Origin: Dreissena polymorpha
Lineage: Eukaryota > Mollusca > Bivalvia > Myida > Dreissenidae
Reading direction: 5' to 3'
Assembly: GCF_020536995.1 (NCBI RefSeq)
Contig: NC_068363.1
Location: 5,314,598 to 5,378,597, forward strand
Length of the DNA: 64,000 nucleotides
In this document: in pieces, positions 21,019 to 33,700 of the stretch
Position numbering within the stretch: the first letter of the stretch is position 1
Layout of the letters: each line of letters begins with the position of its first letter
Translations under genes and position numbers: made by a program
Notes under the pieces: generated by a model
Told to the model about the DNA's origin: nothing
Seen by the model: only the letters and a program-made list of their open reading frames with translations
The model's database searches: none

Positions 21019-23049
21019 TTAAAGGCGAACTGCGTCTGGAGAGAGGCGGACAGGCGGTCCTTCCAGTCGAGGGTTAAAGGTCGGATCGCGCAGCCCCTCG
21101 CTATGTTCTCTAGATGCGGACCTTTCTGCATGTGAATTTCTGGTACTGAACGCTCGTGGGTCCCTTAAACGTTCTATCGGGTCGGTTATCCTGTCGGGAG
21201 CTGGGTCAAAAAAGACCTCACTAGGACTAGAAAGCGTTGGCGAATGATTGACAGACACGCGTGAATCCGAATCGAGTCTAGATCCCCGGGAATCAAACAC
21301 CGGATTCATTGTATTTCTGGAAGACGAACTGCGAATTCCCATGGTATCCGTCGCTTGATCTACTGGACCAAGTGGGTCTCGAGGATCAATAGGGCCGCGT
21401 ATATCACGTGAATCAATGGAAGCTCTAGGATCACGTGTGTCCATAGTACCTCTAAGGTCACGTGAGTCTATAGGAACTCTAGTATCGCGCGGATCAATAG
21501 GAACTCTAGAATCACGTGGGTCAATATTTGCTCTGGGACCACGTGAGTCTATAGGAGCTCTCGGATCACGGGGATCAATAGTAGCCCTATGATCACGTGC
21601 GACAAAAGAAGATCTAGGGTCACGTGAGTCTATAGAAGCTATAGGATCACGGGAATCAATAGATGCTCTAGTATCACCTGAGCCTATAGGAGCTCTTGGA
21701 TCACGTGTGCCAATAAGATCTCTTTGATCACGGGGATCAAAAGAAGCTCGAGGATCACGTGTGTCAATAAGAGCTCTAGGATCCCGGGGATCAATAGTGG
21801 CTCTTGGATCACGGGGACCCATGGGAGCTCTAGGATTACGTGGATCAATAAGAGGTCTAGGATCACGTGCCGCAATACTTGCTCTAGGATCACGTGTATC
21901 AATACTTGCTCTGGGACCACGTGAATCTATAGGAGCTCTAGGACCACGTATATCAAAAGAAGCTCGAGGATCACGTGGGTCAATAGGAGATCTAGAATCA
22001 CGTGGATCAATAGGAGCTCTAGAATCACGTGGATCAATAGGAGCTCTAGAATCACGTGGATCAATAGGAGCTCTAGAATCACGTGGATCAATAGGAGATC
22101 TAGAATCACGTGGGTCTATAGGAGCACTAGAATCACGTGGATCAATAGGAGCTCTAGAATCACGTGGATCAATAGGAGCTCTAGATTCACGTGGGTCAAA
22201 ATGAGATCTAGAATCACGTGGGTCAATAGGAGCTCTAGAATCACGTGGGTCAATAGGAGCTCTAAAATCACGTGATTCAATTGGAGCTCCAGAATCACGT
22301 GGATCACTAGGAGCTCTACGATCGCGTGGATCGATCGCACCTGTGGTATCACGAGAGGTAGCTTGGGCTCTTTGATCACGTGTATCAGAAGGTGATCTAT
22401 CATTAGACCGACCTTGTTCGCTTGACCGTCGGACTGACTCATACGCATCGGCAATGGCAGTCTGCAATGTCCTTGAATCACTTGGAGGCGCCGGAAACTC
22501 CTGACCGCGGTTTCTCGGAGTGGGCTGAAATGTAAGGGTCTCAATTTCTCGAGGATCTAGCTGAGCTTGCGCGATGATATCTTTGATTCGAGTACTCTCA
22601 CTCCGAGGTCCGAACACGAAATTTCTCCTGGAACGCGCGACGCAGACGTCTCGTCTTCTGTCACACGTGATGGGCGGAGGGAAGCTGCAGCCATCGCAAC
22701 AGTTTGGACAAGATGGTGGAGACTCATAGTTATACCAATTGTCGATCCAATCGTTCTGCAACCCGTCACTGTTCTTGAACCATTCAAACCCCACCATCGG
22801 CGACTCGGCGGCGTGACTGTTCCCTAGAGGAACTTCCGGGTAGTCCTGTGATGGATCCACGCCACACCGCCTGGACTGTCGGCGCCGGAAGACCTCCCAT
22901 ATGTAGTCTACGAAGGCGTGGTGCATATAAAAGACTGGATCAAAGGCGGCGGTCGCGGGGTGCGCCATGTCGCCGCCTACCCAGGTGTGAGGGCCGCCGT
23001 GATGGTACTCGAGATCGTTACGGCGACGGGCGAATGGCTGAGAGATGTC
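21019..23049 (-). CDS. Exon 5 of tyrosinase-like gene: CuB, Cys-rich segment and repeat tail
   Basis: The acceptor 'CTACTGTTTTAG' precedes GAC ATC TCT at 23049, in phase 0. It encodes residues 259-934. The CuB ligands are H275, H279 and H301/H302. The Cys-rich stretch CPNCCDGC...CDRRRDVCV fits the usual tyrosinase C-terminal disulfide region. The repeat tail runs from about 22398 to 21358, then a 112-residue Ser/Arg/Pro-rich end (...LSPDAVRL). The stop TAA is at 21021-21019. Confidence 0.85.
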   Translation of the reverse strand, partial: DISQPFARRRNDLEYHHGGPHTWVGGDMAHPATAAFDPVFYMHHAFVDYIWEVFRRRQSRRCGVDPSQDYPEVPLGNSHAAESPMVGFEWFKNSDGLQNDWIDNWYNYESPPSCPNCCDGCSFPPPITCDRRRDVCVARSRRNFVFGPRSESTRIKDIIAQAQLDPREIETLTFQPTPRNRGQEFPAPPSDSRTLQTAIADAYESVRRSSEQGRSNDRSPSDTRDQRAQATSRDTTGAIDPRDRRAPSDPRDSGAPIESRDFRAPIDPRDSRAPIDPRDSRSHFDPRESRAPIDPRDSRAPIDPRDSSAPIDPRDSRSPIDPRDSRAPIDPRDSRAPIDPRDSRAPIDPRDSRSPIDPRDPRASFDIRGPRAPIDSRGPRASIDTRDPRASIAARDPRPLIDPRNPRAPMGPRDPRATIDPRDPRALIDTRDPRASFDPRDQRDLIGTRDPRAPIGSGDTRASIDSRDPIASIDSRDPRSSFVARDHRATIDPRDPRAPIDSRGPRANIDPRDSRVPIDPRDTRVPIDSRDLRGTMDTRDPRASIDSRDIRGPIDPRDPLGPVDQATDTMGIRSSSSRNTMNPVFDSRGSRLDSDSRVSVNHSPTLSSPSEVFFDPAPDRITDPIERLRDPRAFSTRNSHAERSASREHSEGLRDPTFNPRLEGPPVRLSPDAVRL

Positions 23050-24630
23050 CTAAAACAGTAGATGGGTAGTGTACAGTGAAAAAAAAACTTGTCCAATGTA
23101 TAGATTTTCATATCGGGATATGTTTATCTGTATAAATTTAATGTTTTGGTTTACTCAGCAATCTTTTGACTCGTTCTGTTATTTCTACCAAGTAAGTCAA
23201 GCGGACCAACGTGTTAAATTCTTTTTTAACACGGGAAAAGAATGGAAATCATGATCAAACAGAAACATGACTGAGCTGTCGTAATGCTCATTGCTCGCTC
23301 TTGCGGTAGCAACTTATGATATGACATTGAACCTAAAATTATACCTCCGTATAATGCAAGTATCACAAACACATTACATCCCCACACAATATCCCGTATC
23401 ACACGCACACTTACCCGTAAATTACAACCAGCAGAATGTTCTAAATTTAGCCTGCATTTACCCTACAACAAATCCGCTGCAGAATTTATCGTATAACACA
23501 CAACACACTAATATTTACCCTTAAATAATGCACCGGCAAAATGGTCTATATCATATATGCTAATTCTCAAATTACGCCCATGCAGAATGGTCCATAATAC
23601 ACACACTTAAATTACACCTCCTCAGAATTTTCTATATCACGCATAGTTAACCCGCATAATTGTCTGTATATTACCTTTACTTACCCTTAATTAACACTTC
23701 AGCAGAATATTACGAATCACCTACACACCCTTAAAAAAAATCCCGCAGAATATTCTAAATATAATCTTCACCTACCCTTAAATTACACCTCTGCAGTATG
23801 TTAGGAATTACTTCCTTGGAGATGAGGCGACCCTGCCGCCCGTAGTTTCGCTCGAGATTGCCCTGGCTGGTCACCCAGCCGGCGGCCGGTCCGTCCATCA
23901 CCTCGCCGGTGCCAGCGCCGAAGTACTCGGGCGTCCAGAGCACCGAGTTGACTGGGTTATCCATGTCTTGGTCGATGGTGACGTCCCAGTACGGCAGCGA
24001 GACGCTGGGGTCGTGACGTCGTAGAGCCTCCTCGAACCTGTCAAACACACGTTGACGGGCTTTGATTGTAACTTCAATTAGATATTGTTTTAATGGTCGA
24101 GGACACACAGGTTTAGGCATCACCCACCCCCCCCCCCCCTTACATACTCCAAAGGGCTCTCTAGCAATGTCCCGTTAAAAGCTTGCCCAATAATGTACAA
24201 CCCCAGACAAAAGTTCTGCATCAACTTAAACCCATGCAGAGAAACTAAACTATATATTAGTATGTTTAGACCTCAACAAAAAACTGACCCGGACAGAAGC
24301 TCATGCATCGATGTTTTATGTAAGGAATCGCAAAAGTTCTGGTCGGGAACATTGTACACAGCATGTATAACAACCATGTTTGTTAAGTCATCCAGAACAT
24401 GAGCCGCTCCGGCCCCTGTCAAGTAAACAACGGTGTGTGGCAAGGCTGCGCACTTCCCCGTTGATTTTCCCAGTTGCCATTCGTTGCCATTCGTTAGGCG
24501 TTGAGAACCACAATTGACCACAGGTGGTTAGCGTGTGGCTTTGATATTAATTAGTGAAAACATCATTTTGAATGATACATTATCATATCATAAAGAAAAA
24601 TCAACTTTTCCGAAAAAAACAATATTTCAC

Positions 24631-24721
<91 letters not shown>

Positions 24722-27700
24722 TTATGATAGTGAATGTTTTTTTTTGGAAAAGTTGATTTTTCGTTATAATATGATAATTTATCATTCATAATGATGTTTT
24801 CACTAATTAATAGCATAGCCACACGCTAACTACCTGTGCAATTGACAAGCCAACGAGGATTCAATGGACCTCCTCACAGCGACTGGAGGACCTCGACTTT
24901 GCCGATGACATTGGACTCTTGTCCCATACTAACCAAACTACAGACAGAAGACAGATCTTCTACAAATAATTGCAAGACACAAATAGTTAGAAATTCATGT
25001 TCAGAAGATACAAATACAAATATACTCAGAATTAACGCGACACAGGATACACCAATATCTCTATATGGGGTGATTATTGCACATGTATTTAAGTTAACTA
25101 CTGTACGGAATAATGGGGCGGATTCCGGGCGTAAACGGGGCGGAATTGGCACGTAATGTTGGAATTACGCCCGTACAACTGGCGGAATGAGTTTTACACC
25201 CGAAACTAAAATTATTTCTGAGCGTAATTCAACTTTTTTGTCCGGTCGTAAAACAAATCGGGGCGTATTTGTATACATTGAACTTGCGTGGAGAAGACTT
25301 TTGGACGAGATTTCGCACTTTTTTACTTTCGCGGGGCGGAAGTTTATACTTATAAATATGTGTGGAGCCACAATACGGAATTTTGAACTGTCATCCGCAA
25401 TGAGTGTGTTGATTTTATTCGTATTACTCGACAGTAAGACGATGCTGTTAGTGTAACCATCAACATAGAAAGGCGACAGTAGGTCAAATGAAGTTAAATA
25501 AATGATCACATGTACATGTTTAAATCACGATTTTTACCCCTGACTGAGATATTCAAGTTTGAAAAGTGTTGCGTTAGAAAAGTCTCCTAATTTGTTTTGG
25601 ATTAAATCGTCTACAACGACATGTGGAACTAAACATTGTGACGTGAAAAAAACACTTTATATTCCATGACGAATCTTTCTTTTTTTGCCAACTGGTGTTG
25701 TTTTTTGCAAAGTGTCCATAATTATGGTTTTGTTAAATGCATTATTATACTAAAGAGCACACATTTACATGCTGAAAGGGGCCTTTTAAGTATCATCCCT
25801 CTAGCAAAATTACTTGTTGAGTTCCGTGTTAGACAGTTTCACAGTCCTTAAATGTGTGCCATAACTGTGCATATGTATATATAAATTAACCAAATATCCA
25901 GACGAGCAAGTGTACATGCTGGTAAATATATGTTTATACAGTTTCATGGCTCTAGCAGCATTACGTATCGTAATTACGACCGACATAAGTCCAAATTGTT
26001 TTTTAACTGAAAATGGGAGGCGGAAACTACAACGGGCGAGGCATGGTCAGGGGTGATAACCCCAATAAAGGGTTAGGGTAAGGGTTAGGGTTAGGGGTCG
26101 GGTTAGGGTTAGGGTTGGGTTTAGGCTAATCCAAACCCTAATCCGACCCCTAACACTAACCCAAACCCTAACCCTAACCCTCTAACCCTTGCGCAATACC
26201 ATACCATGCCTCGCCCGTTGTAGTTTTCCGCCTTCTCTGGTTATGTTGAACAAAAAAAACCTTTAAAAAAGATAGTTTGCGTATTTGATTCCAAAAATTA
26301 GAGTTTAAACTGTACGTTTCTAAATAATAAAATTGATTACAAAGATTTAATTGTTGATAAACTGTAAACGGACAAATGTAAACAATCCTGATATGGCTAT
26401 TGCCTATGAACGGGTTGATCTTAAACGCAATTCTCGATATTACTGCGATGCAAACGCCCAATCACAATAATGGTAGCTCCATTGCCATAACGAAAACGCA
26501 AAACTACGACGGAACGATCACGATAATGCGATATAACTTCGTGTTGTCACCATCGTACTGTCGCATTTTCACCATCATAATGTCGTACGCATTTCATTAA
26601 ATGTACTGTCGTGTTATTATCATCGTATTGCCGTGATATTGCGCTTTCATTATCGTACTTTCGCGTTATTATCATCATTCTGACGTGTAATCGACATCGT
26701 ACTGTCGCCTTCCGGTGTGGATGGTAACAATAATAACATCGTCACACTATCTAGTATTCCGTATAAAACCAATCCATTCATAGGGGATGAAAATAAGAGG
26801 ATTCCGTACGAATGTCGGTTGCCTATTCTTGCTTAGACGATTTCCAGAAAGACTGAAATTATCTTTACAAATCCAATAAACTCAAATGTACACATAACGC
26901 CGTGGTTTGAATGTCTTCAAAGAAGCCATCACTTTATATAGTACGCACGGCGTATTACGCTGTTTTATGGTTTGTACGCCTTTGAAAATGGCGTGATTAC
27001 GCCTTTATAACGTGTGTATGTCTTTTTTAGCGTTAGTTCGCCTTGAAGTTTTAAGCGTTTGTACGCCTTTTTTTCTGTGTTATAACGCCTTTAATGGCGT
27101 TTCCACGCCTTTTTGTTTGCGTTATAACGCCTTTGTAAGCGTTTGTACGCCTTTTAGTTTGTCGTTATAACACTTTTTTTGTTTGCGTTATGACGTGTTT
27201 ACTTGCGTAGTAACGCCTTTTTTTTTCGCGTTATTACGACTTCGAACTATTTTTAAAAAATCTATTTTAAGTGGTACTAATAGGCTTTCGTATGAAACTG
27301 AGTAATAACTTTAATTTAAAATAAAGTACAGAACAAAATATTACCAGCCACTGATAACTTAATATACGTTTCTATTTTAAAAATATTTAATTGTATTTAT
27401 AAATGTGTACATTCAATGAACATTCATTATAAACACAACTATTTTGTCACAGTTTCATTTATTTAGCCCAAAGGTTTGAAATAATAGTGTTCATGTTCAG
27501 ATTCTAAAACATATTTGGGAGTATTTTTAAACTTAATTTGTGAGATGCTGAAAAGGAGACAGACATGTGCACTTAGCATTATCAAGAATTACGCTCTAAG
27601 ATTGCTTAAAAAATCAAAATTTAGGAGATAACAATAACATATTTTAATTTTAAATATTAATTATCTATTGCTGTCTTTTACACTTACGACTTACTTACTT

Positions 27701-30700
27701 CCTTTGTCTGATAGCTCTTTTTTGTATGAAAGATTGTGACATAAATTAATTTTTACATACTAGGAAATTAACATTTTACATAATGTAATGTCTCAGGGAT
27801 GACAAATTGCATTACAAATCTGTTTACATTTGGTGTTTTTTTATTCAGTCCTTTAATGCATCTTATTTTTTGCAAAATTTGCTCCTTTTTATGAGTATTT
27901 CATTATCACATTAATGGCTATAAGGTTTGATTAATAACAATTTGGTTGTTCCATCATTTTAAAGGTTACCTTTAATATTACTCATCGCACTATTTAAATA
28001 TTTTTATTATCAATATGAATCAAGTTTCTCTGCATGCTTAACTTAAATAATAAAGTAATAGCAATTGCCATTTCTGAAACACATATCCCATGAATCAACA
28101 TCTCAATGAACTTTTACAAGCCAATGTTAAATTTAATTAACCTGATAAACCCTAACTGACCACCGGCTGACCTAATTTTGAGAACAGAACAGAACAGAAC
28201 AGACAGTTTATTAGACTTATACATAAGTACATCGTCTTTAATGCATATAATCATAAATAAAGTAATGTCACGTGTCATTATACTATAGTAAGTAACTAAA
28301 TTAATAATACATTATATATTTATAAATATGACAATTCAATGAAATTTCGACACAAAATAAGAACAGAGAACAACAACGATTTCGCAAAGAAAAAACATAA
28401 TAATTTTAAAGGTAGTAAGGACAAACTACATTTCATTTACTATGGTACACATATATATGATACAAAGGAAAAATAAAGAACAAAACAATAATACACATAC
28501 TATCATGACTGCAAAGTGATACATAAACTTCGCGCATGCGAAGTAGAGAACATTATTAATTTCAATTAGTGGTATTTAAAATAGTATTTCGTACAATTAG
28601 GGCTTCCTTAACATATTTACATACATTAAGTATTTCAATTTTACATGTTGATATTAATAAATTATGAAACTTGACAACAGATGGGTGCATGTAATAAAAA
28701 CGTTTAATATATTTTTGTCGTAGTAAACGGTAACATGAACAGACACAAATAAAATGGAACTCATCCTCTATGTCCCGTTGATTACAACAAAGGCAATAAC
28801 GTTCTTCACGGGGAATATTGTTGCGTGTATATCTCCCGGTCTGTATTCTCAAGGGATGGGCAGAAGCCCTTAATTTTACAAAGTATAAACGTAGACTCTT
28901 CGGCAATAAATCTAAGTAATGTTCATATTCAAAAGTAGTTTTAAACATTCTATACATATCTAAAATTGAAATTCCGTTCATATTACCAAACCATTCTTGC
29001 TTAAAGGTGTCAATAATTCTGCATTTAAGTTCACATACAAAAGCATGGCTATTAGTTATATTCGCAGACTCAAAACAATAGGAAAAACCGTAATCGTTTA
29101 ACAATTGTTTAACATTTGCAACCCAATTTTTGCATCCTTTATTACAATCATTTAATGCTTGAATATACACAGTTCGTATAATAATATTATTACTGTTAAT
29201 AATTTTTAACCAATACTTAACAATTCGTACATATCTATTTACATATAAAGGGTATCTGCCTAGCTCACCATAAACTGTAGCATTACATGTGTTTATTTTC
29301 ACATTTAACAATCTTTTGCAAAATTTTAAATGAATGCGTTCGATCTCTTTTGATTTATTAAAACCCCATATTTCAGAGGCATAGCAACAAATAGACCCAA
29401 CAAAAGAATCAAACAACTGACAAAATAATTTCGGCTTAAGATCATACTGCTTACATTTATAAAGTAAAATATTCATAGCCTTAAGGGCTTTTCCAACAAG
29501 GTGTTCTTGATTAAGGTTGAAACTACCAGTGTAATTAAAAACAGTGCCGAGATAATTAAAATTGTCGACGATTTCTATAGTTTGGCCATTATATGTCCAT
29601 TTTTCATCTTGTCGAATTTTACCCCTTTTGCGAAAAACCATTATTTTTGTTTTTGAAGTGTTCACATTTAGCCCCCAAGAATTACAATACAGATAAAGGT
29701 TATTTAAATGGTTCTGTAGTTCTTCTGGTGATTTACCTACAATAGCCATGTCATCCGCAAATAACAATAAAATTAAAGTTATGTCGTTTATATTTAAGCC
29801 AGACAAGGTGCTATCTTGTAAAAAAAGTTCCAAATCTTCTACAAACAGTGAAAAAAGAATCGGGGACATTACCTCCCCTTGTCTGAGACCGACAGCATAA
29901 CTAAAGTAGTCAGAATATGATGTACACGACTTAACACAAGACTTAACATTTTCATACATATTTTTAATTATTCTCAATAATTTGCCTTTTACACCAGATT
30001 TATACATTTTTAACCATAATGCGTTACGATATATACTATCAAAACATTTAAGCAAATCAACGTATACAACATACAAACGTTTGTTTTCATTTAAAAAATT
30101 CTGCACAACAGACATCAATATATACATAGCATCAACAGTTGAACATCTTTTTCTAAAACCAAATTGAGCATCTGAAATTTTAGCATTATCTTCACAAAAC
30201 AATTCGATACGTTTGTTTAAAATGGTAGTAAACAACTTAGAAAAACAACTAACGAGTGTTATCCCTCTATAATTACTAATATCATCAACAGAGCCTTTTT
30301 TATGCAGAGGAATGATAATTCCTTCCGTCCACTGGTCGGGAAAATAGCCAGAAACTAAAATGTTATTAAACATAACACACAAATGATTGGATAAAATATC
30401 CATGCTTTCAAGAAAATATTCATTCAAAATAAAATCGCTACCAGGCGCTTTATTACATTTTAAGCGTTTAACTGCATTCCTAACTTCATCTACCGTTATC
30501 GGCTGATCTAGTTCTGGAAATGTACAATTTTCTTCGTTAAAATCATTATTTAAACAAAATTCTTCAGCTACTGGATTATTACTATTAGAAGTAGTATTAC
30601 TCAAATTTTCAAAATAATCCTTAAATGCATTTATTGAAATTGTATTTCCATTTAATTTGTTTTTAGATTTAAAATATTTCCAAAATTCCTTAGGTTTTTT

Positions 30701-33700
30701 ACTCTTTAAACTTTCAATTTCTATCATTTTTTGTTTAAATGCATCCCTTTTCTTTTTGTTAATCAACTGCTTATACTGACTTTTCTTTCCACACAGCGTT
30801 ATTCTATTTAAATCAGACTTAATCAAATTAAAACATCGTAAAGCGTCATGGTATTGATTTCGAGCAATTACACAGTCGTTATCAAACCACTCAGCGTGTT
30901 TTATACAACTGTCAACATAGAACGTGGGTTTATTACTGTAAACACGAGATTTTGAGAACAATGGGTCCGCAACGTTTCGGATTGTATTAGTGAATTTTTC
31001 TACCGCCACGTTAATGGACAGTTTATTAGAACAATCAATGTTGTCAACAATATCCGTCAATACGGGAAGTCGAGAAATAAGTCCTGAACGAAATTCATCT
31101 CGAAACGAGTGGTCCCATTTATATTTAACATCAGTGAAAGAATCGTAGCTAGGCGAAAAATTATTACAATACAATGAAAACTGCAACGGTGCGTGATCGC
31201 TCCATTCATTAAAATTACAAACAGTAAAGTTAGATAATAATTGGAAATTGCTTTCTTTAGTCAACAGGTAATCAATTACGGAAGAACCGTTATTTGAGAA
31301 AAATGTGTGTTTACAGCTATCGCCTATTCTACCATTGGTAATGCGTAATGTAGAGGATTTACACAGATCAAGCAATTTTATACCATGGCTATTGTGTATT
31401 TTGTCGATTGAGGCCCTGACAAAGGTTTGATCTGGTGAATAATCGACATCATCATTTTCGGAATTAATTGTATCATGTACGATAAATCAAATTTATTACT
31501 GGTTCTACTATTTAAATCCCCGGTTATAAAAACACTTCCAATTTCGGAAAAATATGTTATGTCATTTTCTAAAATATCAAAAAGATCCACATTAATTGTA
31601 TTGTAAACTGGTGAGTCCTCTCCCCATATATAGCTTCCACATATGTAAATATCACGGGTCGTATTAAAAAACGCATGATTTAATTTTATCCAAATAATAG
31701 TGTCATGATGATTTCGTACAATTTCAATTCCATTTTTTAGATGATCTTTTATATAAATAGCAATACCACCACTGCATCTTCGGGCGTTTCTATGCTGAAA
31801 TTTTCTAAAGAAATTAAAACATTGATAACCGTCAATCGAAATATTACTAGATACTTTTGTCCATGTTTCAAACAAAAAACAGATATCAAATGAACTTAAA
31901 ATATTAGTAAACTCGGTACTAGACCTTTTCACATCAGTTAAACCATGAACGTTCCACGATAATATCGACACCTCACCACCATCGTGCCCCTATGCTTTAA
32001 CTGCGGTTCCATCGATGTACAGAGTACATTGAGGTATTCTATAGCAACATCCCTTCATCATGATCATCATGATCATCATGATCATCATGATCATCATGAT
32101 CATCATCTTCATCATCATCATCATCATCATCATCACCGCCATCATATCAGAAATTTATTTACAGGTCGTCGCTGTGTCTTCACGACATCTTTATGTACCG
32201 ACTTGGTGGCAACATCCTTGGGAATGTACCTTATAAACCATCTGCGTATCAGACTTTCAATTGGTAAATGCAAAGGAAGTTATCTGTTCGAAAACAAGCG
32301 GCTTTAGGCAACTGATTCTGAGCTAAATTTTAGGCATAATTGAGCAACATGAGAACTTGAAATATTGACATCATGAAGTATTGTGTGATGAAAATGATTT
32401 GTATTTACTATAATGTGGAAATCACAAATTTGTAACTATAAAAAACAATTTTAAACAAGGGCTGTTTGTAAAACATGCATGCCTCCCATATGGGCTGTCA
32501 GTTGTAGTGGCAGCCATTGTGTGAATACGTTTTTTGTTACTGTGACCTTGACCTTTGACCTAGTGACCTGAAAATTAATAGGGGTCATCTGCCAGTCATG
32601 ATCAATGTACATATAAAGTTTTATGATCCTAGGCTTAATTATTCTTGAGTTATTATCCGGAAACCATTTTACTATTTCGAGTCACTGTGACATTGACCTT
32701 TGACCTAGTGACATGAAAATCAATAGGGGTCATCTGCCAGTCATGATCAATGTTCTTATGAAGTTTCATGATCCTAGGCGTAAGCATTCTTGAGTTATCA
32801 TCCTGAAACCATTTTACTATTTCGAGTCACTGTAACCTTGACCTTTGACCTAGTGACCTGACAATCAATAGGGGTCATCTGCCAGTCATGATCAATGTAC
32901 CTATGAAGTTTCATGATCCTAGGCCAAAGCGTTTTTGAGTTATCATCCGGAAACCATCTGGTGGACGGACCGACCGACCGACCGACGGACCGACCGACAT
33001 GTGCAAAACAATATACCCCCTCTTCTTCGAAGGGGGGCATCATGAAAATACGTATTATATGAAATATAAACATATGTAACACGTTATTTTGAAAAACATG
33101 CCACAGTTCTAATATCACAACACGTACAAAAGGCCCGTGTGAAAAAAAAAGAGCACCCTGTCCTTTTTAAAGGGGCCGGCCAACAGATTTTGGCATGTAT
33201 TGAAGCTTGTCATTAAATGCGTTATATTGATAAATGAATTTTGAAATTCCGCCTGTATTCTGAATTCCGCCCATAAACTGTTTTCCGCCCGTAATTTAAA
33301 AATTCCGTCCCACCTCATTTACATATTTCGCCTTTGTTTTCCGCCTGGATTGCGCCCGAAATCCGCTTCTTTTCTTAAATTTATTTATAGAAAAATAAGC
33401 ATGGAAATATTTTTTTTACGCCCGGAATTTAGTTTGCGATTCCGTGCCAATGCCGGGCGTAACAGTTCGTACAAGTTAACTTGGCAGCTTCTTAAGTAGG
33501 AAATGAGAAGCCAAAGAGAGCATTCAAGCCCGATTCGACATAGCCAAACACGCTTTTGCTATGCTGAATTTCGATTTGGAACAGCAGGACCATCCGGCTT
33601 CAACCTTATATCTATCTATTTTTATGCAAAAGTAAAGGCCATTCTTTTGTGTGGATCTGAAACCTGGCGGCATACAAAGAACCTAGATAGAAATCTACAG

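Larger units (their letters stand above)
28183..31985 (-). mobile_element. Nearly intact non-LTR retrotransposon (LINE)
   Basis: A 3.8 kb minus-strand element lies in sense orientation within intron 3 of the tyrosinase-like gene. It encodes an apurinic-type endonuclease followed by reverse transcriptase and a C-terminal Cys/His motif. The 3' end is a short (TGTTC)n tail next to the 3' UTR (28183-28560). No ORF1 is seen upstream, so the copy is either 5'-truncated at the start of ORF2 or of a type without ORF1. Apart from one frameshift the coding region is open over about 1,130 codons, so the insertion is young. Clade not decided. Confidence 0.85.

Noticed and set aside
21684-22204. Open frames on both strands within the tyrosinase repeat tail (for example Leu/Ile-rich or Gly-Ser-Arg-rich products)
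   Set aside because: A 27 bp unit keeps every frame open once one unit is stop-free. The minus-strand frame continuous with the CuB exon is the real one.
24535-24822. Two nearly identical ORFs on opposite strands
   Set aside because: They arise from the palindromic arms and the TA/TG core of a foldback element.
26070-26189. Chromosome end or ancestral telomere fusion point
   Set aside because: The repeat tract is only about 120 bp and is enclosed by short inverted arms inside a gene intron, so an element origin is simpler.
31984-32307. His/Asp-rich ORF (HHDHHDH...) resembling a metal-binding protein
   Set aside because: It is read from a GATCAT/CAT microsatellite next to the LINE.
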